Shown here piece after piece: positions 45,041 to 51,895 of a stretch of 51,895 bases of DNA. Every line of letters starts with the position of its first letter. Positions within the stretch are counted from its first letter, which is position 1. Both the position numbers and the translations under genes were made by a program. Location of the stretch: contig NZ_MBSO01000035.1 of NCBI RefSeq assembly GCF_001695835.1, forward strand, positions 1-51,895. Direction: 5' to 3'. The notes under the pieces are model-generated. The model had not been told where the DNA came from. It worked only from the letters and a program-made list of their open reading frames with translations, and made no database searches. This stretch comes from Ensifer sp. LC11. GTDB taxonomy: Bacteria; Pseudomonadota; Alphaproteobacteria; Rhizobiales; Rhizobiaceae.

Positions 45041-45844
45041 TCATTGTTCGGCGACGATCAAGGTCGGACCTTTGCGCTCGAGCGCCTCGCAGATCGCCTC
45101 CGGCGGACGCCGATCGACGATCACGCCGGCTGCGACTTCGAACCGCGGTATACGCAGCGGCGTCAACCGACCGAACTTGGAGCTGTCGAGCACGAAATAG
45201 GCCTTGGCTGCCGTCGCCACCATGCGGGAGCGCTGCTCGGCGCCGCTGCGGGTAAAGTCGGTCACCTCACCGTCCGGCGAGAGCCCGCCGCCGCCAAGAA
45301 ACGCGACATCGACGCGGAAGTGACCAATCGCCTCAAGCGCATCGATGCCGACGGCGGCCTCCTCATCGGGATCGATCTCGCCGCCGAGCATGTGCACCCG
45401 CACCGCCGGCTGCCGACACATCAACAGAGCGATCGATAGCGAAGTCGTACAAATCGTTAGGTTTTTTCTTTCGATCAATGCATGGGCCACGGCCAGCGTC
45501 GTCGTGCCGGAATCAAGGAAAATCACCATGCCGTCGCGCACCAGGCCGGCCGCGGTCCGGCCGATCGTCGCCTTCGCCCCGGCATTTTCCTCGCGGCGCT
45601 CGACAAACGCCGCTTCGGTCGGCTCGAACAGAGTGGCGCCGCCATGCACAAGATCAAGCTGGCCGCGATCGGCAAGCAGCTTCAGATCGCGCCTTATTGT
45701 CTGGCGCGAAACATCGAAGAAGTCCGAGAGCTCAGTGATACTCACGGTACCATCCGCAGCAAGACGTCTGAGGATTTCGCCGTGGCGGCGGGGGGCAAGA
45801 GCGCGGGCGCTTTGAGAGTCTGACATGTGACTATCTGTGTCCAT
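45041..45844 (-). CDS. DeoR-family transcriptional regulator
   Basis: About 267 residues. The N-terminal winged helix (GEILRRLAADGTVSITELSDFFDVSRQTIRRDLKLLADRGQLDLVHGGA) is a textbook DeoR DNA-binding domain; the rest is an ISOCOT sensor domain with IFLDSGTTTLAVAHAL and VHMLGGEIDP. These proteins sense phosphorylated sugars or related metabolites. An ATG at 45826 is an alternative start, because the first ATG lies inside a probable operator. It probably represses itself and the dehydrogenase gene downstream. Confidence 0.87.
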   Translation of the reverse strand: MDTDSHMSDSQSARALAPRRHGEILRRLAADGTVSITELSDFFDVSRQTIRRDLKLLADRGQLDLVHGGATLFEPTEAAFVERREENAGAKATIGRTAAGLVRDGMVIFLDSGTTTLAVAHALIERKNLTICTTSLSIALLMCRQPAVRVHMLGGEIDPDEEAAVGIDALEAIGHFRVDVAFLGGGGLSPDGEVTDFTRSGAEQRSRMVATAAKAYFVLDSSKFGRLTPLRIPRFEVAAGVIVDRRPPEAICEALERKGPTLIVAEQ

Positions 45845-46036
45845 TTTTGTCTCGTTGACAAGCCGAGCGTCAAATTCACCGATCGGGAAGCAGGATACGT
45901 ACCGCTCGATTACGGAATCGCTCGCACTTCGCGCATCTTTTTCTGAAATGCGCTTGGCAATGTCCCGTTATGTTGCATAATGTAACTAATTCTTCCATCC
46001 ACATATGGACGTTTCTTTCGCGACCAGGGGGACACG
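45845..46036. promoter_or_regulatory. Divergent region between the DeoR and GlxA-type regulator genes
   Basis: 192 bp without a gene. It carries TTTTTGTCTCGTT at 45844-45856 (candidate DeoR site) and a palindrome TTATG-TTG-CATAA at 45968-45980, 57 bp before the rightward regulator gene, which could be its own operator. Confidence 0.5.
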
Positions 46037-47071
46037 ATGCAGGCATGCGCACGCAGCCACCATTTCACCTTCTATCTGCTCGACGGCTTCGCCTTGCATG
46101 GCTTTTCCGCGGCGCTCGAAGCGCTGCGCCTCGCCAATGACGTGGCCGGTCGCCCGGTTTACGGTTGGCACTTTGTAACGGCGGATGGCTTACCCGCCGT
46201 CTCATCCTGCGGCACCCGTATCGCCGCGGCCGGCCGCCTCTCAGATGAACGTGGCCGGTTCCATCGAAGCGGAGAGCCGGGGTTCGCCGTCGTCTGTGGC
46301 AGCCGCACGAAGCCGCCCGCCGACAGGGCTCTGGAGGCCTGGCTTCGGTCAATCGCTCGCAGCAACGCGCGCCTCGCCGGACTTGCCGGCGGCGTCTACT
46401 GCCTGGCGCGCGCGGGGCTGCTCGACGAGCGTCGCTGCGCCATTCACTGGGAACATTTTCCGGACTTCTCCGAACGCTTCTTCATTGCCGGCGCGCGCCA
46501 GACCGCCTTCGAGGTCGACGGCGGCATCTACACCTGCGCCGGCGGCAATGCACCTTTCGACATGTTCCTGCGCATCATCGAAGCGGACCTCGGTCGGGAC
46601 GTGACCAACCGCATCTGCGAGGCGGCGCTCTGTGAGCGGCTTCGCGAGACGGGCGAGCGCCAGCGCCTTCCGCTGCAGGCACGCCTTGGCATCGACAACC
46701 CGTTGCTGATCCGGATCATCGAGCGGATGGAGGCAAACCTTGCCGAGCCGGTGAAGCTTGCCGACATGTCGCCGGCGACCGGCCTTTCGCGGCGCCAGAT
46801 GGAGCGCCTGTTTCGGAAGGAAATGGGCCGCACACCGGCGCGCTACTATCTCGACCTGCGGCTGGAGCGCGCCCATCTTCTGCTGCTCACCTCATCCCTT
46901 CCCGTCATCGAGATTGCGGTGGCCTGCGGCTTCTCCACCGCCTCGCACTTTTCCCGCACCTACCGCGAGCGCTATGGACTTACGCCGCAGCGCACGCGTC
47001 TGGCCGAGATGGAACGCCTTCGCGCCGGAAGCGACCGTAAAGCGGCGATGGCAGAGCTTCGCGTGGCTTAG
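46037..47071 (+). CDS. GlxA-type AraC-family transcriptional regulator
   Basis: A 344-residue regulator with two domains. Residues 1-190 resemble the DJ-1/PfpI amidase-like sensor of GlxA/GbdR proteins (FYLLDGFALHGFSAALEALRLAN, and LAGLAGGVYCLARAGLLDERRCAIHWEH). Residues about 240-330 form the AraC double helix-turn-helix (LADMSPATGLSRRQMERLFRKEMGRTPARYYLDLRLERAHLLL, VIEIAVACGFSTASHFSRTYRERYG). GbdR-type members control betaine, dimethylglycine and sarcosine catabolism, which fits the neighbouring sarcosine/dimethylglycine dehydrogenase. GGGGG precedes the ATG. Target not proven. Confidence 0.87.
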   Translation: MQACARSHHFTFYLLDGFALHGFSAALEALRLANDVAGRPVYGWHFVTADGLPAVSSCGTRIAAAGRLSDERGRFHRSGEPGFAVVCGSRTKPPADRALEAWLRSIARSNARLAGLAGGVYCLARAGLLDERRCAIHWEHFPDFSERFFIAGARQTAFEVDGGIYTCAGGNAPFDMFLRIIEADLGRDVTNRICEAALCERLRETGERQRLPLQARLGIDNPLLIRIIERMEANLAEPVKLADMSPATGLSRRQMERLFRKEMGRTPARYYLDLRLERAHLLLLTSSLPVIEIAVACGFSTASHFSRTYRERYGLTPQRTRLAEMERLRAGSDRKAAMAELRVA

Positions 47072-47089
47072 ATTGACGCCGTAAAGGCG

Positions 47090-47119
47090 GCGCCTCCCTT
47101 CGGCAGCGAAGGGAGGCGC
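47090..47119. terminator. Hairpin between convergent regulator and permease genes
   Basis: GCGCCTCCCTTCG pairs perfectly with its complement across a four-base loop, giving a 13-bp stem. No T-run on either side, so it may act with Rho or as an mRNA end-protector for both converging transcripts. Confidence 0.7.
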
Positions 47120-47144
47120 AACGAAGTGCCTGGTCGGAAACGGG

Positions 47145-49160
47145 CTAGCGCCACGCCTGGGTGCGAGCGAGCAGCCCACGCGCGATCAGCGCATGAACAA
47201 GCTTGGCCGCGACATTGGTGTAGAAGATCATCATGCCCATGGCCGCGGCCGGCGCGATGTCGCCCGCATCATCCATGTTGAGCACCGCGACCGAGGCGAG
47301 CTTGGTGTCCGTCGCATAGAGGAACACCACGGCCGAGACCGTCGTCATCGCGTTGACGAAGAGATAGATCGCGATGTTGAGGATCGCCGGCAGACAGACC
47401 GGTACCGTGACCCGAAAGAACAGCCGGTGGAAGGGCTGCTTGAGCGAGGCAGCGACGGATTCGAACTCTGGGTCCATCTGCTTCAGCGCCGTCAGTGCCG
47501 TCAGGTGCGCGACGGTGTAGAAATGCGTCACCGTCGAGACGACGAGGATCGTCATCGTCCCGTAGATCGGGTGCAGCGGGTTGGCCGGGTTGTTGAAGAA
47601 GAAGATATAGGCAAGGCCGAGCACCATGCCTGGCACCGCCATCGGCATCATCGCGAGAAAATGAAAGACGCCGCGACCGAAGCGGAACCCGTCGGCCTTT
47701 TCGACCATGTAGGCGCCGGCGAAGACGACGACCGATCCGAAGAGTGCCGTCAGCAGCGCGAGCCGGATCGAGTTGCCATAGGCCGCCCAGCCACCGCCGT
47801 CCATCAGGTCGAAGGCGAAGTTCTTGGTCGTCAACGTCAGGTCATAGGGCCAGAACTTAACGATCGCCGCGATCTGGCACATGGCAATCATGCCGAGGAT
47901 GAAGAGACTGACGAGACAGGCGAAGGCGAAGCACAGCCCGTCCATGCGCGCGTTGGGCTTCGGCGCATAGGGCACGGCGCGCGCGGAGAGCAGCGCCACC
48001 TGCCGCTTCTGCATGCGCCGGTCGACGGCAAAGGCAAGCACGGCCGGCACCAGCAGGATCACGGAGACGACCGCGCCCATCTCGAAGTTCTGCTGGCCGA
48101 TCACCTGCTTGTAGATATCGACCGCCAGCATGCCGTACTGTCCGCCGATCACCTTGGGCAAGCCGAAATCGGTGATAACAAGCGTGAAGACGACGAAGGC
48201 CGCCGAGACGATGCCAAAGCGCGCGCCCGGGACCGTGACGGTCGTGAAGGTGCGCCACTTGCTGGCCTTAAGAGAAGCGGCCGCCTCGTAATGCCTGGCA
48301 TCTGCAATGGAGAGCGCCGTCAGGATGATCAGAAAGGCGTGCGGCAGGGTGAAAAAGACCGAGCCGATGACGATGCCGATCGGACCGTAAATCGAGTAGC
48401 CCAGCAGCCAATCCCTGAATACCCCTTGATTGCCGAAGAGATAGACGAGCGCAATGCCGGGCAGTAGCGACGGCACAAGGATCGGGATCGTCAGGATACC
48501 GCGGAACAGACCCTTGAGTGGCATGCAGCTTCGCGTCAGCCCGTAGGCGAGTGCGAAGGCGATCGAGATCGTGAACACGGTGCTGACAATCGCCATCAGC
48601 ACCGAATTGTAGATCGACTGCGCAAGCGCCGGCGTCGAGAAATACGTGGTGAAATTCTCAAAGCCGAGGCTGCGTGCCGGGCGCAGCACCACGCGCCGAA
48701 ACGTACCGGAATCGTATTCGCGCCACTCCGTCCCCTTTTCCAGGGTAGAGCCGACGAGGAAGGCGACATCATCCGTGGTGCCGCGAACGCGGTAGTGAAC
48801 GGGGCTGCGGAACTTGAAGTCCGGAAAGAACTTCGTCGCCGCAAGCCGTCCGTCGGAACTGCTGGAAAGCTCGTTGTCTGTCACCGCCCCGAGCTCCCGG
48901 TTCAGGTCCGCGGCACTGACGACCGATCCCCAATTCGCGCCCGTCTCGTCGCTCACCTGAAACTCGAAGGCAGCGAGGTCGAACCGGTAAGTCGAAAGCG
49001 ACTTCGACAGCATGACTGAGAGCGGCGCGCCGAGCGCGACGATCAGGTAAAGCCCGATGACCGCCATGAAGCCCAGCTTGATGCGGTCGTCCCGCGAGGC
49101 CTCCTGGCGCAAGCGCTTGCGGATCATGGGAAGATGGGGTGCTTCGAGGACCATGTTCAT
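47145..49160 (-). CDS. Fused ABC permease, 2-aminoethylphosphonate transporter type
   Basis: A 671-residue permease carrying two membrane domains in one chain, as in FbpB-like and PhnU2-type proteins. The first core runs from SIYNSVLMAIVSTVFTISIAFALAYGL to the loop ADARHYEAAASLKASKWRTFTTVTVPGARFG; the second from NSIRLALLTALFGSVVVFAGAYMVEK to DPEFESVAASLKQPFHRLFFRVTVPVCLP. Between the first helix (LGFMAVIGLYLIVALGAPLSVML) and the first core lies a ~130-residue non-membrane segment. It forms the whole channel with the ATPase encoded two bases upstream. Substrate assigned from the binding protein and family resemblance. Confidence 0.84.
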   Translation of the reverse strand: MNMVLEAPHLPMIRKRLRQEASRDDRIKLGFMAVIGLYLIVALGAPLSVMLSKSLSTYRFDLAAFEFQVSDETGANWGSVVSAADLNRELGAVTDNELSSSSDGRLAATKFFPDFKFRSPVHYRVRGTTDDVAFLVGSTLEKGTEWREYDSGTFRRVVLRPARSLGFENFTTYFSTPALAQSIYNSVLMAIVSTVFTISIAFALAYGLTRSCMPLKGLFRGILTIPILVPSLLPGIALVYLFGNQGVFRDWLLGYSIYGPIGIVIGSVFFTLPHAFLIILTALSIADARHYEAAASLKASKWRTFTTVTVPGARFGIVSAAFVVFTLVITDFGLPKVIGGQYGMLAVDIYKQVIGQQNFEMGAVVSVILLVPAVLAFAVDRRMQKRQVALLSARAVPYAPKPNARMDGLCFAFACLVSLFILGMIAMCQIAAIVKFWPYDLTLTTKNFAFDLMDGGGWAAYGNSIRLALLTALFGSVVVFAGAYMVEKADGFRFGRGVFHFLAMMPMAVPGMVLGLAYIFFFNNPANPLHPIYGTMTILVVSTVTHFYTVAHLTALTALKQMDPEFESVAASLKQPFHRLFFRVTVPVCLPAILNIAIYLFVNAMTTVSAVVFLYATDTKLASVAVLNMDDAGDIAPAAAMGMMIFYTNVAAKLVHALIARGLLARTQAWR

Positions 49161-49162
49161 CG

Positions 49163-50338
49163 TTACGCACCCCTTGGATAGAGCAGCAGGCGCTCCCGCG
49201 GTATTTCCACCTGGATGGCGCCGCCCGTTTCGATCCTGAGACGCCGGACTGCATTGACCGAGAAATCGGCAACGAGCGTGCGCTCGCCAAGGCGTGGCGC
49301 CGTCAGGCGCGTCCGCCAGAACATGCCAAGGAACTCCATTTCCCGCACTTCGGCGTCGATCAGGTTCTGCGGCGTTGCCGGCCGGTCGATGGCGTTGGCG
49401 GCATGGGCATCGGCACCGTGCGGGATGATATCAACCGGACGGACGACGGCCGTTGCTGCATGGCCGGCCGAAAACTCCTCCGTCGAGCAACAGAAAGCCG
49501 AATGGCCGATCTCGACCTCGCCATCCCCAAGAACGTGTGCCGGAAACTGGTTGGTCTCGCCGATGAAGTCGGCGACGAACAACGTTTCGGGATGGCGGTA
49601 GATTTCTGTCGGCGAGCCGACCTGCTCGATGACGCCGTGGTTCATGACGACGATCCGGTCGGCCATGGCAAGCGCCTCCTCCTGGTCGTGCGTGACCATG
49701 ATGGTGGTGACGCCGAGCTTGCGTTGCAGCGCCTTGATCTCATGGCGAAGATGCACGCGGACCTTGGCGTCGAGCGCCGAAAGCGGCTCGTCGAGCAGCA
49801 GCAGCCCCGGAGAGATGGCGATGGCGCGGGCAAGCGCGATGCGCTGCTGCTGGCCGCCGGAGAGCTGGGCCGGATACTTCTTGCCGTGCGCCGACAGGCC
49901 GACCGTTTCCAGCAGCTCGGCGACACGGGAGGCCACCCCCGCCTTCGAGCGGCCGGTGTTTTCCAGGCCGAAAGCAATGTTCTGCTCGATTGTGAGATTG
50001 GGAAAGAGCGCATAGGACTGGAAGACGATGCCGTAGTCGCGACTGGAGGCCGGCAGTGTCGAGATGTTGCGACCGTCCTGCAGGATGGTCCCCTGCGTCT
50101 GCAGGTCGAGACCGGCGATTGCCCTCAGTAACGTTGTCTTGCCGCAGCCGGATGGGCCGAGGAAACAGACAAACTCGCCTCTGGCAATGCTGAGCGAGAT
50201 GTCGCGCAGCGCGACGAAATCGCCATAGGTCTTCCACAAATGCGAGATCTGCAGATAGGGAGCCGGTTCCGCCGCCGCGTCATCGGCGAAGTGCTGACGG
50301 CTGGTAGGCGTCGGTTCGATCGACAGGGCATGCCTCAT
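49163..50338 (-). CDS. ABC transporter ATPase, 2-aminoethylphosphonate type
   Basis: About 391 residues. Walker A GPSGCGKTT, signature [15 protein letters not shown], Walker B LLLLDEPLSALDAKVR and the D-loop VTHDQEEALAMADR are intact, with a C-terminal TOBE-like region. The ATG at 50338 is chosen because GGAG lies seven bases upstream; a TTG at 50344 is in frame. It lies between the binding-protein and permease genes and resembles the PhnT2/AepV type of putative aminoethylphosphonate systems. A role in iron or sulfate uptake is less likely given its partners. Confidence 0.85.
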   Translation of the reverse strand: MRHALSIEPTPTSRQHFADDAAAEPAPYLQISHLWKTYGDFVALRDISLSIARGEFVCFLGPSGCGKTTLLRAIAGLDLQTQGTILQDGRNISTLPASSRDYGIVFQSYALFPNLTIEQNIAFGLENTGRSKAGVASRVAELLETVGLSAHGKKYPAQLSGGQQQRIALARAIAISPGLLLLDEPLSALDAKVRVHLRHEIKALQRKLGVTTIMVTHDQEEALAMADRIVVMNHGVIEQVGSPTEIYRHPETLFVADFIGETNQFPAHVLGDGEVEIGHSAFCCSTEEFSAGHAATAVVRPVDIIPHGADAHAANAIDRPATPQNLIDAEVREMEFLGMFWRTRLTAPRLGERTLVADFSVNAVRRLRIETGGAIQVEIPRERLLLYPRGA

Positions 50339-50382
50339 CTGCAAGCTCCGCTGGCTTGAGGGATTTTGGGAGAAATGCGAAC

Positions 50383-50408
50383 GGGCGCAGCGCGATGGCG
50401 CTACGCCC
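50383..50408 (-). other. Stem-loop between the binding-protein and ATPase genes
   Basis: GGGCG...CGCCC outer pairs and AGCGC-GATG-GCGCT inner pairs form one hairpin with a single C/A mismatch, in the 82-bp gap after the binding-protein stop. No T-run. Likely an mRNA stabiliser or partial terminator. Confidence 0.55.
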
Positions 50409-50420
50409 GGCCGATCAGGC

Positions 50421-51443
50421 TCAGCTCTTCGGTTCAGACTTGGCGTCGTAGCGCTTCTGCCATTCCTTCAGGATCTCCGCGCGATTGTTGGCGGCCCATT
50501 CGAAGTCGTTGACGATCATCCGGGAAGCGATGTCGTCGGGCAGGTGCTCGACCTGCTTGGCGACGCCTGGATAGGCAACCACGGCATAGCCGGCATTGTA
50601 CATCTCGTTGGCTTCCTTGGTGACCGACCAGTCGACCAGCGTCTTTGCGGCGTCGAGATTTGCCGTGCCGGCGATGATCGCGGTTGCCTCCGCCTCCCAG
50701 CCCGAACCCTCCGCGGGGAAGATGATGTCGATCGGTGCGCCGGCGCTCTTGGCCTTTGCGCCCGGGAACTCGAACGACACGCCGATCACCGCCTCGCCGG
50801 CGCCTGCCATCTTGCACGGCTTGGAGCCGGAATGGGTGTAGGCAGAGATGTTCTGGTGGAGCTTGTCCATGAAGTCCCAGGCTTTCTCCTCGCCCCACAT
50901 CTGCATCCAGCCCGAGACGTCGAGGAAACCGGTACCCGAGGATGCCGGGTTCGGCATCACCACATGGCCCTTGTATTCGGGCTTGGTCAGGTCTTTCCAA
51001 CTCGTCGGCGGCTTGAGGCCGAGCTTCTCACCCTCGACCGTGTTGTAACAAAGCGCTGCGACGTAAGCGTCCATACCGACCCAGCTCGGCGGTGTGTCCT
51101 TGTCGACGAATTTCGGGTCGAGCGCCTCGACACCCTTTGGCTGGTAAGGCTCCAGCATGCCTTCGGTCTTGAGCAGAAGCAGCGAGGTTGCAGCGAGCCC
51201 CCAGACGACGTCGGCCTGCGGATTGTCCTTCTCGGCAAGCAGCTTGGCGGTCATGACGCCGGTGGAATCGCGCACCCAGTTGATCTTGATGTCCGGATGG
51301 GCCTTCTCGAAGGTCGCCTTGTAGCGGTCGAGGTCGACCGCTTCGACGGCCGTGTAGACCGTCAGTTGGGTTTCAGCCGAAGCGATGGCAGGAAGCACAG
51401 CGGAAACGGTGCCGGCAAGCATAAAGAGCATGCGTCTGTTCAT
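50421..51443 (-). CDS. Putative 2-aminoethylphosphonate-binding periplasmic protein
   Basis: About 340 residues. Signal peptide at residues 1-23 (MNRRMLFMLAGTVSAVLPAIASA). The mature part, ETQLTVYTAVEAVDLDRYKATFEKAHPDIKINWVRDSTGVMTAKLLAE, then GMDAYVAALCYNTVEGEKLGLKPPTSWKDLTKPEYKGHVVMPNPASSGTGFLDVSGWMQMWGEEKAW, matches the branch of iron-type binding proteins annotated as putative 2-AEP binders, where the PASSGTGF loop contacts the phosphonate group. GGAGAA precedes the ATG at 51443; the frame upstream to 51884 is not coding. No phnWX genes are nearby, so the fate of the ligand is unknown. Confidence 0.83.
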   Translation of the reverse strand: MNRRMLFMLAGTVSAVLPAIASAETQLTVYTAVEAVDLDRYKATFEKAHPDIKINWVRDSTGVMTAKLLAEKDNPQADVVWGLAATSLLLLKTEGMLEPYQPKGVEALDPKFVDKDTPPSWVGMDAYVAALCYNTVEGEKLGLKPPTSWKDLTKPEYKGHVVMPNPASSGTGFLDVSGWMQMWGEEKAWDFMDKLHQNISAYTHSGSKPCKMAGAGEAVIGVSFEFPGAKAKSAGAPIDIIFPAEGSGWEAEATAIIAGTANLDAAKTLVDWSVTKEANEMYNAGYAVVAYPGVAKQVEHLPDDIASRMIVNDFEWAANNRAEILKEWQKRYDAKSEPKS

Positions 51444-51676
51444 GATTGAAGTTCTCCTCTGAGGTCCTGGTAAAACCGGGGAAGCGCGGCGGGCAATCTT
51501 GTCGTTGCCCTGATGTGATCGGCTTCGGGAAACATTCTGCGCAGCGGTTTCCTGTAAGTAAAATTTATTATTCTTATCGTTCAGAAGATAAAAACTATGG
51601 GTCAATTGGCGCAGAACGAGGCACGACAACCGGAAAGCGATCAAGTCTTCGGCAGTTTTCGATACAACTTCGAACA

Positions 51677-51699
51677 ATCTGCCAAATGATTTGGCAGAT
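51677..51699. promoter_or_regulatory. Perfect palindrome upstream of the aminoethylphosphonate importer operon
   Basis: ATCTGCCAAA and its exact complement flank three bases (TGA), a 23-bp dyad about 235 bp upstream of the binding-protein start. It may be the operator of a regulator acting on the importer operon or on a rightward transcript. It occurs only once in the window as far as I can see. Confidence 0.6.
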
Positions 51700-51744
51700 C
51701 TACGATTGTGCGGGCATACCGGTTGCTCCGGCACCCGGCGGTCT

Positions 51745-51778
51745 AACAAAGTCATGACCTCCACCAGAGGTGGAGGTT
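51745..51778 (+). repeat. 34-bp repeat, right copy (inverted relative to 89-122)
   Basis: Identical to the reverse complement of 89-122, including the 21-bp palindrome at 51757-51777. As in the left copy, ATGACC precedes the dyad when read outward, here rightward. The two copies therefore face away from each other and out of the window. A terminator hairpin follows at 51791. It could be an operator for a regulator controlling genes on both outer sides. Confidence 0.75.
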
Positions 51779-51790
51779 CAGACCGCTGAC

Positions 51791-51822
51791 AAACCCGTCG
51801 ATTTTTCGGCGGGTTTTGTTTT
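51791..51822 (+). terminator. Rho-independent terminator at the right end
   Basis: AAACCCGTCG pairs with CGGCGGGTTT across ATTTTT, with one G/U pair, and TTTGTTTT follows. It would end a rightward transcript, yet no gene is encoded rightward in the preceding 450 bp of the window, so the transcript may be a small RNA, or the hairpin may serve as an attenuator after the repeat element. Confidence 0.7.
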
Positions 51823-51895
51823 GTGGATTTGGTGCTGACGTTGGGGCGGGTTTCCGGGTGGCAAAAGTGGCGGCCTGCGCTCACGCCGGTCTCGG

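Larger units (their letters stand above)
51444..51895. other. 452-bp right end without a recognised gene
   Basis: It contains the promoter region of the binding-protein gene, an A/T-rich stretch around 51555-51600, a perfect dyad at 51677-51699, the second copy of the 34-bp repeat at 51745-51778 and a rightward terminator at 51791-51822. Rightward transcription from about 51600 to that terminator would give a short RNA. Open frames here show no family features. Confidence 0.6.

Noticed and set aside
47193-48467. 424-residue charged frame opposite the fused permease
   Set aside because: Arginine- and aspartate-rich shadow of codons for hydrophobic residues; no family features.
89-51778. Inverted end repeats as termini of a 51-kb transposon
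   Set aside because: No transposase or integrase lies inside, the genes are typical backbone-type genes for this group, and the repeats look like operators with palindromic cores rather than transposon ends.
1-51895. tRNA, rRNA or CRISPR array
   Set aside because: No clover-leaf sequences, rRNA segments or regularly spaced repeats were seen on either strand by eye; a dedicated tRNA scan was not possible here.

Overview
The window reads as a high-GC alphaproteobacterial segment, most likely from a Rhizobiales member close to Ensifer/Sinorhizobium. The evidence is the set of high-affinity ABC importers, the glutaryl-CoA and histidine catabolic genes, and the order phnC-phnD-phnE1-phnE2 / DUF1045-phnM-phnN / hut. 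From memory, that order resembles the phoCDET-phnMN-hut neighbourhood of the S. meliloti pSymB chromid; this was not checked. I see no rRNA, tRNA, CRISPR array, insertion sequence or replication gene. Coding density is high and nearly every gene has intact family motifs.

Layout, left to right. (1) 0.1-5.5 kb: glutaryl-CoA degradation (gcdG, gcdH, divergent LysR), a D-arginine-dehydrogenase-like flavoenzyme and a YciI-like protein. (2) 5.6-7 kb: an exported Rid-family protein and a divergent TetR regulator separated by a perfect double palindrome. (3) 7.1-14.3 kb: a PhoB-type promoter with four half-sites at exact 11-bp steps, then the phosphonate/phosphate importer phnCDE1E2 and a DUF1045-phnM-phnN operon. 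The C-P lyase core phnGHIJKL is not in the window. (4) 14.5-19.9 kb: hutI-hutH-hutG-hutU for histidine degradation, behind a short palindrome and closed by a strong terminator. (5) 20-35.4 kb: an accessory catabolic block. It holds a six-gene leftward operon (RidA, RpiR-SIS regulator, SDR, cytoplasmic GH20 hexosaminidase, M81 metallopeptidase, MFS exporter), a divergent NTF2-like protein plus a second M81 enzyme, and a leftward operon of Gfo/Idh dehydrogenase plus a complete sugar ABC importer. Similar A/T-rich dyads in both promoter regions suggest one regulon. (6) 35.4-42.5 kb: a pirin-like protein, an osmoprotectant importer of the YehZYXW type, a DUF4126 membrane protein and a mercuric-reductase-like flavoenzyme. 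(7) 42.5-47.1 kb: a sarcosine/dimethylglycine-dehydrogenase-like enzyme, its DeoR regulator, and a GlxA-type AraC regulator. (8) 47.1-51.4 kb: a three-gene importer of the 2-aminoethylphosphonate type.

Taken together this is a nutrient-scavenging region: four ABC importers for phosphonates, sugars, osmolytes and aminoethylphosphonate, coupled to nitrogen and carbon catabolic enzymes. The two extreme ends carry identical 34-bp copies of a palindromic element in inverted orientation, about 51.6 kb apart. The most novel-looking candidates are the GH20 / double-M81 / RpiR block, the possible use of DUF1045 as a cyclic phosphodiesterase in C-P lyase metabolism, and the end repeats.
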